A stretch of DNA of 64,000 nucleotides, from assembly GCA_019022495.1 (NCBI GenBank), contig JAFEKR010000009.1, positions 1,178,001 through 1,242,000 on the forward strand. The letters run 5' to 3'. Below, piece by piece: positions 34,922 to 46,665 of the stretch. A program made the translations under genes and the position numbers. The stretch comes from Epichloe hybrida (lineage: Eukaryota; Ascomycota; Sordariomycetes; Hypocreales; Clavicipitaceae). Under the pieces are notes generated by a model. That model did not search any database. It was not told the DNA's origin and saw only the letters and a list, made by a program, of their open reading frames with translations. Each line of letters starts with the position of its first letter. Position 1 is the first letter of the stretch.

Positions 34922-36120
34922 CAGAGCTTTACATGTAGTGTAGTAAATGTAGTATTTTGACTTTCCTTGTAGTATGTAGTGTAGTGAATTGTAGTGTAGT
35001 GTAGTATGTAGTGTAGTGTAGTAAATACTACACTACACTACAAATACTACATGTAGTATAAGGCTAAAAATAAAAGTGGGGCATATTAATATCTTATAAT
35101 ATTCTTTAGATTTTTCTTTATTAGCTTAATATTAGCTTTCTTTTTTATTAGAATTTAGTTATTTAGTTATAAATCTTTAAAGTTTATACTTATTTAAACT
35201 ATTAAGCTTATAATAGGAGTAGGGTAGCTAAGTATAGTATTTTTAGTATTACTATATAACTCTATTTATTTCCTAAATTCTAAAGGTTATTTTATCTTTC
35301 TAGCTTTTTAATTAGATTTAATATTCATTTTAATATACTTTTTTTACTTTAAATCTAAGATTTACCCTAAAGAAATTATTTACTATTATATATAAATAGG
35401 ATAATAAATCTAATAATAATATATTTATAAAGATAAGCTATTTATAATAAATAAATATTTTTACTTTATATTATAGAAGGGTTTTTAGCTATATATTTTC
35501 TTTTATTATAATTATAAATAATTATATTAAGTTTTTAGGTTTTTTAAGTTAAAAGAAATGTAAAAACCCTTAAAAAAGCTTTAAAAAAGTAGCTAGAATA
35601 TTATTCTTATAATATTAAAAAGAAATACAATATATTTTCCTTTATTACTAAAATTAGAAAAAAAAGCTTTAAAAGTAAGCTTAAGAATATATACTATTTT
35701 TAGCTTACTTACTTAGCTATATATTATACTAAAAAGTAGGTTTAAAAGTAAACCTTATTAACTATACCTTTTATTTACTAATAGTTTCTATGCTTTTTCT
35801 ATAATTTAGTCTAAAGAAAAAGATATATTAATAAAAGTAGGTCTAAAGTAAGTCCTTATAATTATACCTTTACTTACTAATAACCTTTATGCTTTTTCTA
35901 TAATCTAGTCTTAGAAAAAGGAGGTAGTAATAAAAGTGGGTCCTTATAATTATACCTCTACTTTCTAATAACTTTTATGCTTTTTTCTATAATCTAGTCT
36001 TAGAAAAAGAAGGAATTAATAAAAGTGGGTCTAAAGTGGGTCCTTATAGTTGCCTTTTACTTAGAGTTTATACTTTTTTTTAATTAGTTATAGAATTATT
36101 TCTTAAAAAGAGATATTAAA

Positions 36121-36237
36121 TTTATTATTACTATTACTACTATTACTACTACTATTATTACTATTATTACTATTATTACTATTATTACTATTATTACTAT
36201 TATTACTATTATTACTATTATTACTATTATTATTATT
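36121..36237. repeat. ATTATTACT microsatellite
   Basis: Imperfect then regular 9-bp units built from ATT and ACT triplets, inside the hAT-like element. Confidence 0.85.
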
Positions 36238-36460
36238 TTAAAAAATATAAGAAAGAAAAGTATTTTATTTTATTAATATATTTAAAAAGCTTAAAGTACT
36301 AAGTAATTAAAAAGTATAGCTTTTTCTATAGTAATTTCCTTATACTTATTTATATTTATATTTTAGTTACTTATTTACTATTTAATTTTAATTAAACTTT
36401 AACACTAATAATATTATAAGTTAATATAATTTATTATAGCTTATAGTAGCTTATAAACTA

Positions 36461-36660
36461 TAAGCTATTATAAGATATTATAAGCTATTATAAGCTATTA
36501 TAAGCTATTATAAGCTATTATAAGCTATTATAAGCTATTATAAGCTATTATAAGCTATTATAAGCTATTATAAGCTATTATAAGCTATTATAAGCTATTA
36601 TAAGCTATTATAAGCTATTATAAGCTATTATAAGCTATTATAAGCTATTATAAGTAATTA
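36461..36660. repeat. 20 tandem copies of a 10-bp unit, TAAGCTATTA
   Basis: Twenty consecutive 10-bp units. Units 1 and 3-19 are identical; unit 2 (TAAGATATTA) and unit 20 (TAAGTAATTA) differ. Such uniformity within strongly mutated DNA points to recent expansion. Confidence 0.93.
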
Positions 36661-36790
36661 TATTACTAAAAATTACAAATACTACAAATACTACAAAATA
36701 CTACATGTAGTGTAGTGTAGTAAAAAAATTCCCTTATAGTGTAGTGTGTAGTGTAGTGTAGTATGTAGTGTAGTGTAGTGCAAAGCTCTG

Positions 36791-36828
36791 GCTACGATTA
36801 AACTAATGAAAATCCGAAGGATTTAACA
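36791..36828 (-). repeat. Fragment of the LTR family seen complete at 40,190-40,443
   Basis: GAAAATCCGAAGGATTTAACA at its right end is a RIPed reverse complement of the LTR start TGTTGATTCCTTCGGATC. Only about 38 bp remain, cut by the hAT-like element on the left. Confidence 0.7.
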
Positions 36829-36883
36829 TATAGCTACTACTAGTAAATACATATACTAGCTATAAACTCCTAGTAAGATTAAC
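36829..36883 (+). mobile_element. Gypsy fragment left of the Copia insertion
   Basis: TATAGCTACTACTAGTAAATAC... matches the Gypsy 3' tail at about 25,966-26,020. The matching continuation is at 48,083-48,451, so these are two halves of one Gypsy split by the Copia. TTAAC at 36,879-36,883 is the left target duplication. Confidence 0.82.
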
Positions 36884-37179
36884 TGTTAGTATCTACAGGA
36901 TACTAGTGACCTACGCTTAGGGTTTTCGGGGTGGACTAAAGTGTACGTAATTATTATATATTCTAGTTTATTAAAGTAAGCAAAAGAGGGATTAAATAGA
37001 AGCAAAGAGGGTGCGCTATTTATTATAGGAAAAGGGGCCTTAATTAGGGCTATTAGCGAAGAGGCTATATATGCTAATACTAATTACAGCGCGATCAGGT
37101 TAGACATATAGGTCTGTAATGTAACGCGCCTAGCTAATTAAAGGCACGTAGCCTTATTAATATTATACTTATTTTAATA
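36884..37179 (-). repeat. 3' LTR of the nested Copia
   Basis: TGTTAGTATCTACAGGATAC at the left, TATACTTATTTTAATA at the right (mutated CATGCTTGTTCTAACA). Paired with 47,785-48,082. Confidence 0.9.
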
Positions 37180-37558
37180 CTAAAAACTCTCTCTTTTTAA
37201 TATAACTATTAACGCATAATATTAATAAGATAATTAAAAAGAACTAAGGAATAAGTAAAATTAAATAATTATAAATAATACTATAAGAAAAGAGTAAGGG
37301 AAAGGGGCATAAAAAAAGATAATATTTAATCTATAAGCCTATATAAGGATAAGTAAGCCTAATCTTAACACCTTTAATCTCATTAGATTAATATAAGAGC
37401 TATAATTATGTAACCTATCCTTCTATCCTAATAGTTACTTTTTTACTTGTAATAAACCTCTTAAATACCTTATTTAGTAATGCCTTTGTGAAGGCATTAG
37501 CAAGGTTATTATTCCTATTAATCTATCTAATCTAGTAAATCTCTTATTACTTATACGA

Positions 37559-37768
37559 TTAATAAAGGGCTATAATGTTAATTATAAGGCGCTTCTCTTT
37601 TATAGTACTAAGCTTAATAAGGCATTTATATAGAGAGTATAAATTAGTATAGATAATAATAGGAATTATAGGAAGGTTTAATCTATAAGTAATTAATCTA
37701 AGTGTTATTAAGATTATATAAGCTATATTAGCACTAGTAACTATGCTATAGATCTTAGAGGTAAGCAC
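37559..37768 (-). pseudogene. Copia RNase H fragment
   Basis: 69 codons still open on minus. They end in a block reading Y-T-N-L-Y-S-L-Y-K-C-L-I-K-L and then T-I-K-E-K-R-L-I-I-N-I, recognisable as the conserved Copia RNase H segment (D-S-x-S-L-Y-E-C-L-V-K-L...T-K-E-K-R-L) with the Asp and Glu changed by transitions. Non-functional. Confidence 0.75.
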
Positions 37769-39029
37769 ACTTCTTATAACTCTCTTGCTCTTAGTAAAGC
37801 TATAGTGTATAATATTACCTTAGATTATAAAGGTACTTTCCTTTTAGACCTTACTAGCTAGGATAAGCACGTAGCCTAGTTAAGAAGTAAGGTCTTAGTT
37901 ATTTATAAATAATCTATTTATAAATATAAAAAGCTTTACCTTCTTAAGATTAAATAGTATAAACCTTAATCCTTAGTCTAAATTATTAATTTGCTATTAA
38001 ATTTATTAGTTTAGTTTTTTATATCTTAGGATAATAGGTCTTAGTGTTATGTAGTAATAGAGAGGTTAAAATAAGCTTTAGGTTAGTAGATTAAGGTAAT
38101 ATATATGCCTTAAGCTTGTTATTCTATATACGCCTGTTTGAAATTAGTTAGTAGGATTAATTAAAGCTTTTTACTCTAGTCTCTTTACCTTAGTGTAATT
38201 ATATTATTCTTAAGAGTAATAATACTACTATTAAAGGCTAGTAGGTTCCCTATAGAAAGAATTTACTTTAGTTTAGTAGTAAAAGAAGTAGCTTTTAATT
38301 AATCTTCCTCTTATTAAGAGAACTTATAGTTAGATAGTCTAATTATATTATTAGTCTGCATCCCTATACACAAAGCTTAGGTTCTCCTTTATTATTATAA
38401 GTAGGTATAGGTTAAATATAAAGGTTATTATCTAGAGTATTTCTCTATAGTAATAATAATACATTACTTACTAGTAGGTGCTAGCTTCTATAATACTATA
38501 TAGAGGCTTAATTACTTATATTATTATACCTATAGGGTATAGGTAATAGATTTAGATAGGAATTTAGGCTAGAATTATATAACTAAGAAGCGTTTATGCT
38601 TACACATAGGCTTATGTAATATCGCGAAGCTAGAGAATAAGGCCTAGTAATAATAACACAAGTGTTATTATAAGGATTAATCGCTAGCTAGCTTATTAGC
38701 AGAGCATCACATTACATTACATTACATTGTGTAATGTTTGTAATGTAATGTAATTATTACACATTACATTACATTACACATTACATTACATTACATTACA
38801 CCCCCCTTTCACACATTACATTACATTACATGTAATTATTTGTAATTAAATGTAATTATTTTTTATTTTTTAATATTTAGGTAAAGTAATTAGAAATTAA
38901 TAGTAAGAAATAACTTAAATAATTAGAAAAGTATATATTAGGTTTCTTAAAATATAGATTAAGGTTAAATTACTATACTAATCTTAATTATAACTTATAA
39001 AACTAATAAAACTTACTTTTAAGCTTATT

Positions 39030-40030
39030 TCTTAGAAAAATATTAAAAACTTACTTTTAAGTATACTTATTTTAATAGAAAATCATATATATTTAAGTAA
39101 ATAAGCTATAAAGAAGTACTATAATTTATAAGGCTTACTTTAAACTTACTTTTAAGTATACTTTCTTTTTAATAAAAAATCATATACATCTAAGCAAATA
39201 AGCTATTAAGAAGTTAATACTATAATTAGTAAGACCCACTTTAGATCCACTTTTAAGTATACTATCTTTCTAAGAGAAAATCATAAATATCTAAGCAAAT
39301 AAGCTATTAAGAAGTTAATATTATAATTAGTAAGACTCACTTTAGATCCACTTTTATATATACTTTCTTTTTAATAAAAAATCATATATATCTAAGTAAA
39401 TAAGCTATAAAGAAGTTAATACTATTATTAGTAAGGCCCACTTTAGACCCACTTTTATATATACTTTCTTTTTAATAGAAAAATTATATATATCTAAGTA
39501 AATAAGCTATTAAGAAGTTAGTACTATAATTAGTAAGACCTACTTTAGACCCACTTTTAAGTATACCTTCTTTTTAAGAGAAAATTATAAATATCTAAGT
39601 AAATAAGCTATTAAGAAGTTAATACTATAATTAGTAAGACCCACTTCAGACCCACTTTTATATATACTTTCTTTTTAATAAAAAATTATATATATCTAAG
39701 TAAATAAGCTATTAAGAAGTTAGTACTATAATTAGTAAGACTTACTTTAGACCCACTTTTAAGTATACCTTCTTTTTAAGAGAAAATTATAAATATCTAA
39801 GTAAATAAGCTATTAAGAAGTTAATACTATAATTAGTAAGACTTACTTTTATATATACCTCCTTTTTAAGAGAAAATTATAAATATCTAAGCAAATAAGC
39901 TATAAATAAGCTATAAATAAGTTATACTATTTAGTAATACTTACTTTTAAACTTACTTTAGAAAATACCTCTCTTTTAAAAGAAAATTATATATAACTAA
40001 GTAAATAAGCTATAAATAAGCTAATTATAT
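39030..40030. repeat. Internal tandem array, about ten units of 104 bp
   Basis: Each unit contains TAGTAAGACCCACTTTAGAC, then TTTTAAGTATACTTTCTTTT, then AAATAAGCTATTAAGAAGTT. Units at each end are more diverged than the central ones. Related arrays in the same or inverted orientation lie at 45,650-46,280 and 35,650-36,060. Confidence 0.85.
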
Positions 40031-40189
40031 TATAAATAAACCTTATTTTTATACTTAATTTTAATTTATACCTTAAATATACTATATTATTATTTTATAG
40101 ATTTAAATTCTTATAAACCTAGATAACTTATAAGCTTTTTAATTACCTTTATTAAAAAGAAATAAACTTTTATTTTTTATAAGTATAAT

Positions 40190-40443
40190 TGTTGATTCCT
40201 TCGGATCTTCATCGGTTCAATCGTGGCCAAAGACCGGACCAATTGTGGGTCCAGCGCGATGCACGCGATATAATTAGCTACATCAATTCGCCACCCCCTT
40301 TTATGCCCCACATACGGATTTCGCCCACTTTTCTAGCATCTAGACTTTCCCTCTCTTCTCTCTCTTTCCTAGCTAACTATCTATCATTGACTTCGAATTT
40401 ATACGGGATTTATTACCTGCGCAGGACCTTGGTGCATCCAACA
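40190..40443. repeat. Un-RIPed solo LTR, 254 bp, TSD ATAAT
   Basis: It starts TGTTGATTCCTTCGGATCTT and ends GGTGCATCCAACA. ATAAT at 40,185-40,189 and 40,444-40,448 is a perfect 5-bp duplication. Base composition is normal with many CpG and CpA sites, in sharp contrast to the surroundings. The sibling hAT-like element at 44,835-46,657 lacks it at the equivalent position (near 45,437). The 90-codon open frame across it is incidental. A RIPed fragment of the same family is at 36,791-36,828. LTR superfamily undetermined. Confidence 0.88.
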
Positions 40444-41003
40444 ATAATATTTATTTATTAATTCTAAAGAATTAGATTTTATATCCTATCTTAAATTAAT
40501 TAACTTTAAATAATATAGGCTTTTTAAAGATTTCTTTATTAGTCCTTAATATAATTATTTAGACTTATAATATATTATTTTATATTAAATTTAAAAGTAT
40601 ATATAGGGTATTATTTAGTAAAATAAACACTTAGGTTAAATAATACAATATTAAATCTTAGAAATTAGATTTATTAGTATTTCAAGATCTTATAATATAG
40701 AAAAAATTTCAAGGATTTCTATTTTTCTCTTAAACCTATATAATATACCCTATACCCTAATATATAACTAATAATCTAAAACTAAGGAAACTTAAATAAT
40801 TTATAGTAAATAAACTAAAATAGTAATTAAATTAACGCTAATATTAACTTAATAAAGAAAAATCTATATAATATTATAAGATCTTAATATACCCCACTTT
40901 TATTTTCCCCTAACATTACATTTGTAATGTTTGTAATGTAATGTAATGTAATATGTAATAATTACACATTACATTACATTACATTACATGCTCTGCTTAT
41001 TAG

Positions 41004-42420
41004 ATTATTAGGGCCTATGTGAGGATTACTAGCTTCTCTTTATTACTATAACCTTAAGTCATAAGCCTTAACTTCTTATATAGATCTATTATCTTACCCT
41101 TTACTTTATTAATAATATAGAAATTAAAAATTTAAGTTTTACTATATTCTCTTTTATTATATTTAATAAATTTAAATATGCCTTATTTGATTAGAGTATT
41201 AATTTTAGCTTTAGTAAATAGCTTAAAGGGTTTACTAGGGGTCTTAATAATTCCTTTCTTATATAATTAGATTACAAGCTTAAGATTAGAGCTTTCCTTA
41301 GCTAATAGAAAGACATTAGTCTTATCTTTTATTTAATCTACGTAATTAACATTAGATATAATAATAGGAGGGTTTTTTTAAGGTTTTCTAGGTCCTTGCC
41401 TTAGGGGATTAATAGGAGGGGTGGCTATAGGTTATAGGGAGGTATCTTAGTTCTTTACGCTCTTAGGAGGTCTCTTTTTATTAGAATCTTTATAAAAAGG
41501 CCTAATAGAGGTTAATCTAAAAGCTTTAAGGCCTTAAGGGAGCTTAAGAGTATAGGTTTTACTTTCTATAGCTAATAGCTTATAAGGTTCTCTTTATCCT
41601 TTACCTTTATACTATATATATATAAGTAATCCTAGTAGGAGGTTAATAGTTATAGAGGTATTAGGACTATTCCTTATAGTAAGGGCATTACTAACCTTTT
41701 ATTAAGTATAAATACGCTTAACTTCCTTTATTACTAGTTAGATTATAAGGGCTTATTATATAATATCTAGTAATAAAGGTAATTCCTTAACTATATAAGA
41801 ATACACGCTAAAAATAAGGACTATTAGCATAAGACTATTTAATCCTATAGTGTTATTTATAGCTTTAACTGCTATTTGTAACGCTATGGGCTCTGGCGTT
41901 GTTAGGTATTCTTATCTAATAATATTATAGGCTCTTTAGAGCGGCCTGTGATATTGCTTAACCTTACTAATACTATGGTAAGCCTTAATAGGGATATTTT
42001 TAATCTTAATTACTATTAATAATATAAGCTGCTTAAATTCCTTACCTCTAAAGGTTATTCTAGCATCTATAATAATTAAATCTAAGGGGCCTAGATAGAT
42101 ATTAATTAAGTAAAGATAGAGTGCTTCCTATGTAGTCTTTATAAAGATATCCTTAATAAATCTAGCTATATTAAAGGATATAGCTATATGAATAACTTAT
42201 AGAATAGGGTGGTTACTATTAATATACATAATGTTTATAATGATTTTATAATTATAAGTATATTTATCCTAAAGAGTAAATTTAAACTAATATAGGCTAT
42301 CTGTGTGTAATTAATATTACTAGTAAACCTTAGTTAGCTTCTTAATAGCTTTAAACTTAACCTTATACCCTAATTTATATAGTAAATTATAAAAATATTA
42401 AACTAAAGGGTATTTAAAGC
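41004..42420 (-). pseudogene. Copia integrase and start of reverse transcriptase
   Basis: On minus, about 42,400-41,850 reads as integrase core. About 41,330-41,010 reads as the N-terminal part of the fungal Copia reverse transcriptase: an L-Y-K-K-G-I-I-K-T-P-like helix, then F-K-L-F-T-K-A-K-I-N, then an F-x-F-Y-I-I-N-x-V-K-G-K segment. It breaks at 41,003 at the hAT-like insertion and resumes at 38,691. Stops are RIP-type. Confidence 0.7.
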
Positions 42421-43129
42421 GCTAATATAATTAATAAAGCTTAATTTCTATAAGGTAACTCTAAGTAATACTTTTTTCTTTATTAAGAAGTATTTACGTA
42501 TGCCCCTATTTATATATAATAGGAACCTTAATATTCCCTTACTATAAAACGTTCTCTAATATATAGAAATTAATCTTTAGGTAGGTTATATTATTAAGAT
42601 ATAAGAGAAAGGGAGTGTTTATAGGGATTACTTAAAAGAGAATAATTCTAAATAAAGTTAGTACTTTAATTAATCCTAGTGCCTTAATTAGTTCTCTAGG
42701 GCTAAATTTAATCTTTACTTTTCTAGTATTTAACTTATTAAGTATAATAGTTAGTATTACACTTTATAGAGCTAAGAATTAAGGGTGGCTTACTAATAAA
42801 TATCCTATAGCACCTATGTTAGCTATAATGCCTTTAAAGGTTCTAGATAAATATTATCCTTCTAGTGTAAATACGCTTAGTGCCTTATCTAGTTTCTAAA
42901 GATTAAATAAATCCTTCTTAGCTAGAGTATAAGTTATTACTTTACTAGTAAGAATCTTAGTAGTTATATAGCTATTATAGGTAGTCCTATATATAAAGAA
43001 GCTTATAGGCACTTAGTTATTATTATTTTCTTTACTAAAACTAAGTTCTATTAGGTACTAGTCAATATTATTATCTTTAGTAAATCTAGAATTATTATTG
43101 CCTTTATACTATATTAGGAATATATTATA

Positions 43130-43860
43130 TAAAGAAGCTCTAGAAAGAAAAGAAGAACCCACAGGAAGTTTAATATAAAGAGAAGAAAGGGACTAGGACC
43201 CTAGGGGGGGAGAGCTCTCTTTTATACTTACGGAGGGGGGGGGGGATAATTTAGATAACTTACTTAAAAACAAAGCATAACGCAATTAATAATCTAATAA
43301 CACACAAGTAATCTTAACCTAGGACTACCCTAGTCTAGGGCTATAACTACCCTCCCCTTATACTAATTAAATAAAACTAGGTGCTTAGACTTTACTAGAT
43401 ATATAAGGTAAAAACAGGCTAGAGGTAGCTAAAAAGTAAGGCTATAAGAGAGTTAGCATAGGAGTAAATAAGAAGTAAATTAACACTATAAATCCAGATT
43501 TACTTTACCCTAGCCTAAAGCAAAGAGACCTAGGGTAGGCGTGTTATTACACTAGAATAGGATTAGAAAAGGCCTCTAAATACTTATTCTATATATTTTT
43601 CCTTTCTTTTCTTTTTAATAGGATAAGGCTAGTATAAGCTAGTAATAAATACCTAAAGTAGGAAACACACTAAGTAGCGCAGGCCTATTATAGGGCTAGC
43701 GCTAGCCTATATATAGATATAAGGGGGTTTTTTTTCCTAGTATAAGGTTTTCCCTTTTAACTTAGTAGTAAGAGTACTAGCAATAGCTATCTATAGAGCT
43801 AACTAGTGTAAATAATATATATAAAGAAGCTGTTAAGTCTATGTGGGAGTGATTCTTAAA
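43130..43860. other. Unassigned stretch within the Copia, less mutated
   Basis: It lies between integrase/protease and gag of the Copia. It contains a 12-G run (43,231-43,242) and more CA/TG than its surroundings. AAAGAAGCT occurs at both edges (near 43,132 and 43,817), so this could be a further insertion, but no terminal repeat was found. Confidence 0.35.
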
Positions 43861-44826
43861 GTATTAGAATACTTTCTTCTAGTCCTTATCTAAGTGCTTA
43901 GTTAACTAATAACCTTCTTTACTATATATATAATACTTTTTTAAGTAATAAGGCTTACTCTTTAATATAAATTAACTATATTAGCTTCCTTGCCTTTCCT
44001 ATTATACCTATAGTTAGTCTAAAAGTATTCTTTAGTGCTAGCTTCTATAAGGAACTACTATTAATTAATTAAAGCTTTAGATTTACTAATTAACATCCTT
44101 ATTTATTTATAAAAGTATTAAAGGTTAATAGGAGAATTAATAATATAGGCCTTATATTCTAGGATTCCTTTGTAAGTATTTAGAATCTAACTATAAAGAT
44201 CTAATTCTAACTATAATCTATAAGGATTTGCCTTTTATAAATTTAAAAGCTTTATTATAAGGTCTTTAAAGTATTTAATCTTTAATTTATTAGGGTTCTC
44301 TTAGATAATTATAAGTAGCTATAATTTTCCTTATAATAGATAGTTTTTCTAATATATATTATTTATCTTAAACATCTACCTAATCCTATAGATAAGAGTT
44401 AGGAGATCTTAGGGGTCTCTTTAGCCTAAAAGGTTCTCTAGGAAGTACTAGAGAGGTTTTCCTTTTAGTATAAACTTAAAGCTATAGCCTAACTATTCTT
44501 ATATAATACCTAGTATCTTATACTTTCTTTAATAAGTTAAGAGCTTAATTTTAAGAATATTATACTCCTTAGTACTATACTTAATACTTTTATTATTATA
44601 AAACTTATAAAGATTAAGTAGTTACTTTAATAAGAATTAGCTTATTTCTTAAAGGGAAATAAGAATAATTAAATCTTATAAAAGGGGTGCTATAGTTTTA
44701 GACTATAAAGAGGGATTATAATGCCTTACTATAGGAGGGGAATTAAGAGGGGTCTAGGCTTATAGTTAAGGGCTTATAATAAAGGGATTACCTTTACTAT
44801 TATACCTTTACCTTATACTTAGTATA

Positions 44827-46665
44827 CTTAGGGACAGAGCATGTAATGTAATGTAATGTAATGTAATATTTGGGGTTTGGATGTAATGTGTAATGTAATG
44901 TAATGTAATGTAATGTAATGTGTAATTATTACATATTACATTACATTACATTACAAACATTACAAATGTAATGTTAGGGGAAAATAAAAGTGGGGTATAT
45001 TAAGATCTTATAATTTTATATAGATTTTTCTTTATTAAGTTAATATTAGCATTAATTTAATTACTATTTTAGTTTATTTACTATAAATTATTTAAGTTTC
45101 CTTAGTTTTAGATTATTAGTTATATATTAGGGTATAGGGTATATTATATAGGTTTAAGAGGATAATCGAAATCCTTGAATTTCTTTTTATATTATAAGAT
45201 TTTAAAATACTAATAAATCTAATTTCTAAGATTTAATATTATATTATTTAACCTCAGTGGTTATTTTACTAAATAATACCCTATATATACTTTTAAATTT
45301 AATATAAAATAATATATTATAAGTCTAAATAATTATATTAAGGACTAATATAAAGATCTTTAAGAAGCCTATATTATTTAAATTTAATTAATTTAAAATA
45401 GAATATAAAATCTATTTATTTAGAATTAATAAATAAATATTATACTTTTAAAAAATGAAAGTTTCTTTCTTTTTAGTAAAGGGAATTAAAAAGCTAGTAA
45501 GTTATTTAGGTTTATAAGAATTTAAAGCTATAAAATAATAATATAGTGTATTTAAGGTATAAATAAAAATTAAGTATAAAAATAAGGTTTATTTATAATA
45601 TAATTAACTTTTTTATAGCTTATTTACCTAGTTATATATAGTTTTCTTTTAAAAAAGAGGTATTTTCTAAAGTAAGTTTAAAAGTAAGTATTACTAAATA
45701 GTATAACTTATTTATAGCTTATTTGCTTAGATATTTATAATTTTTTTTTAAAAAGAAAGTATATATAAAAGTAGGTCTAAAGTAGGTTTTACTAATAATA
45801 GTATTAACTTCTTTATAGCTTATTTACTTAGATATATATGATTTTCTCTTAAAAAGATAGTATACTTAAAAGTGGGTCTAAAGTGGGTCTTACTAATAAT
45901 AGTATTAACTTCTTAATAGCTTATTTGCTAAAATATTTATGATTTTCTCTTAAAAAGATAGTATACTTAAAAGTGGGTCTAAAATGGGTCTTACTAATTA
46001 TAGTATTAACTTCTTTATAGCTTATTTGCTTAGATATATATGATTTTTTATTAAAAAGAAAGTATACTTAAAAGTGGATCTAAAGTGGGTCTTACTAATT
46101 ATAGTATTAACTTCTTAATAGCTTATTTGCTAAGATATTTATGATTTTCTCTTAAAAAGAAGGTGTATATAAAAATGGGTCTAAAATGGGTCTTACTAAT
46201 AATAATATTAACTTCTTTATAGCTTATTTACTTAAATATATATGATTTTCTATTAAAATAAGTATACTTAAAAGTAAGTTTTTAATATTTTTCTAAGAAA
46301 TAAGCTTAAAAAGTAAGTTTTATTAGTTTTATAAGTTATAATTAAGATTAGTATAGTAATTTAACCTTAATCTATATTTTAAGAAACCTAATATATACTT
46401 TTCTAATTATTTAAGTTATTTCTTACTATTAATTTCTAATTACTTTACCTAAATATTAAAAAATAAAAAATAATTACATTTAATTACAAATAATTACAAA
46501 TAATTACAATGTAATGTAATGTGTGAAAGGGGGGTGTAATGTAATGTAAAGGGGGGTGTAATGTAATGTAATGTAATGTGTAATGTAATGTAATGTGTAA
46601 TAATTACATTACATTACAAACATTACACAATGTAATGTAATGTAATGTGATGCTCTGCTTAGGGA
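44827..46665. mobile_element. hAT-like element 2, ATTAC type, 1,823 bp, with 8-bp target duplication
   Basis: CTTAGGGA at 44,827-44,834 and 46,658-46,665 flank the element 44,835-46,657. It starts CAGAGCATGTAATGTAATGT and ends GTAATGTAATGTGATGCTCTG. It is the inverted sibling of element 1: the C-rich spacer of element 1 (38,808-38,817) appears here as GGGGGG runs near the right end (46,529-46,556). The core at 44,983-45,060 and five or six units of about 100 bp (45,650-46,280) match in inverse orientation. No coding frame. Confidence 0.88.

Larger units (their letters stand above)
34922..36790. mobile_element. hAT-like non-autonomous element, ACTAC type, 1,869 bp
   Basis: It starts CAGAGCTTTACATGTAGTGT and ends GTAGTGTAGTGCAAAGCTCTG, inverted repeats with subterminal GTAGT/ACTAC arrays at both ends (34,937-35,055 and 36,672-36,780). 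The core at 35,070-35,130 matches the ATTAC-type elements (AAAAGTGGGGCATATTAATA). 35,650-36,060 has about five units of roughly 100 bp with the AAAAGTGGGTCTAAAGTGGG motif. Further in are an ATTATTACT microsatellite (36,121-36,237) and 20 units of TAAGCTATTA (36,461-36,660). No open frame. No matching 8-bp target duplication, so one flank was probably rearranged. Confidence 0.78.
38692..41003. mobile_element. hAT-like element 1, ATTAC type, 2,296 bp, with 8-bp target duplication
   Basis: CTTATTAG at 38,692-38,699 and again at 40,996-41,003 flank the element 38,700-40,995. It starts CAGAGCATCACATTACATTA and ends ATTACATTACATGCTCTG. Both ends carry dense ATTAC/GTAAT arrays (38,708-38,860 and 40,913-40,988). 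About ten units of roughly 104 bp occupy 39,030-40,030, each with a GACCCACTTTAGACCCACTT motif. The shared core is at 40,880-40,920. No transposase frame. CAGAG termini and an 8-bp duplication are hAT features. A solo LTR lies inside at 40,190-40,443. Confidence 0.88.

Noticed and set aside
40189..40461. 90-codon open frame in a normal-composition island
   Set aside because: The island is a solo LTR with a perfect 5-bp target duplication; the frame is incidental.
38700..41000. CRISPR-like array (regular 104-bp repeat)
   Set aside because: Eukaryotic DNA, direct tandem units without unique spacers, and lying inside a transposon.
44835..44900. Telomere-like TTAGGG near the element edge
   Set aside because: CTTAGGGA is a single 8-bp target duplication, not a tandem telomere repeat.
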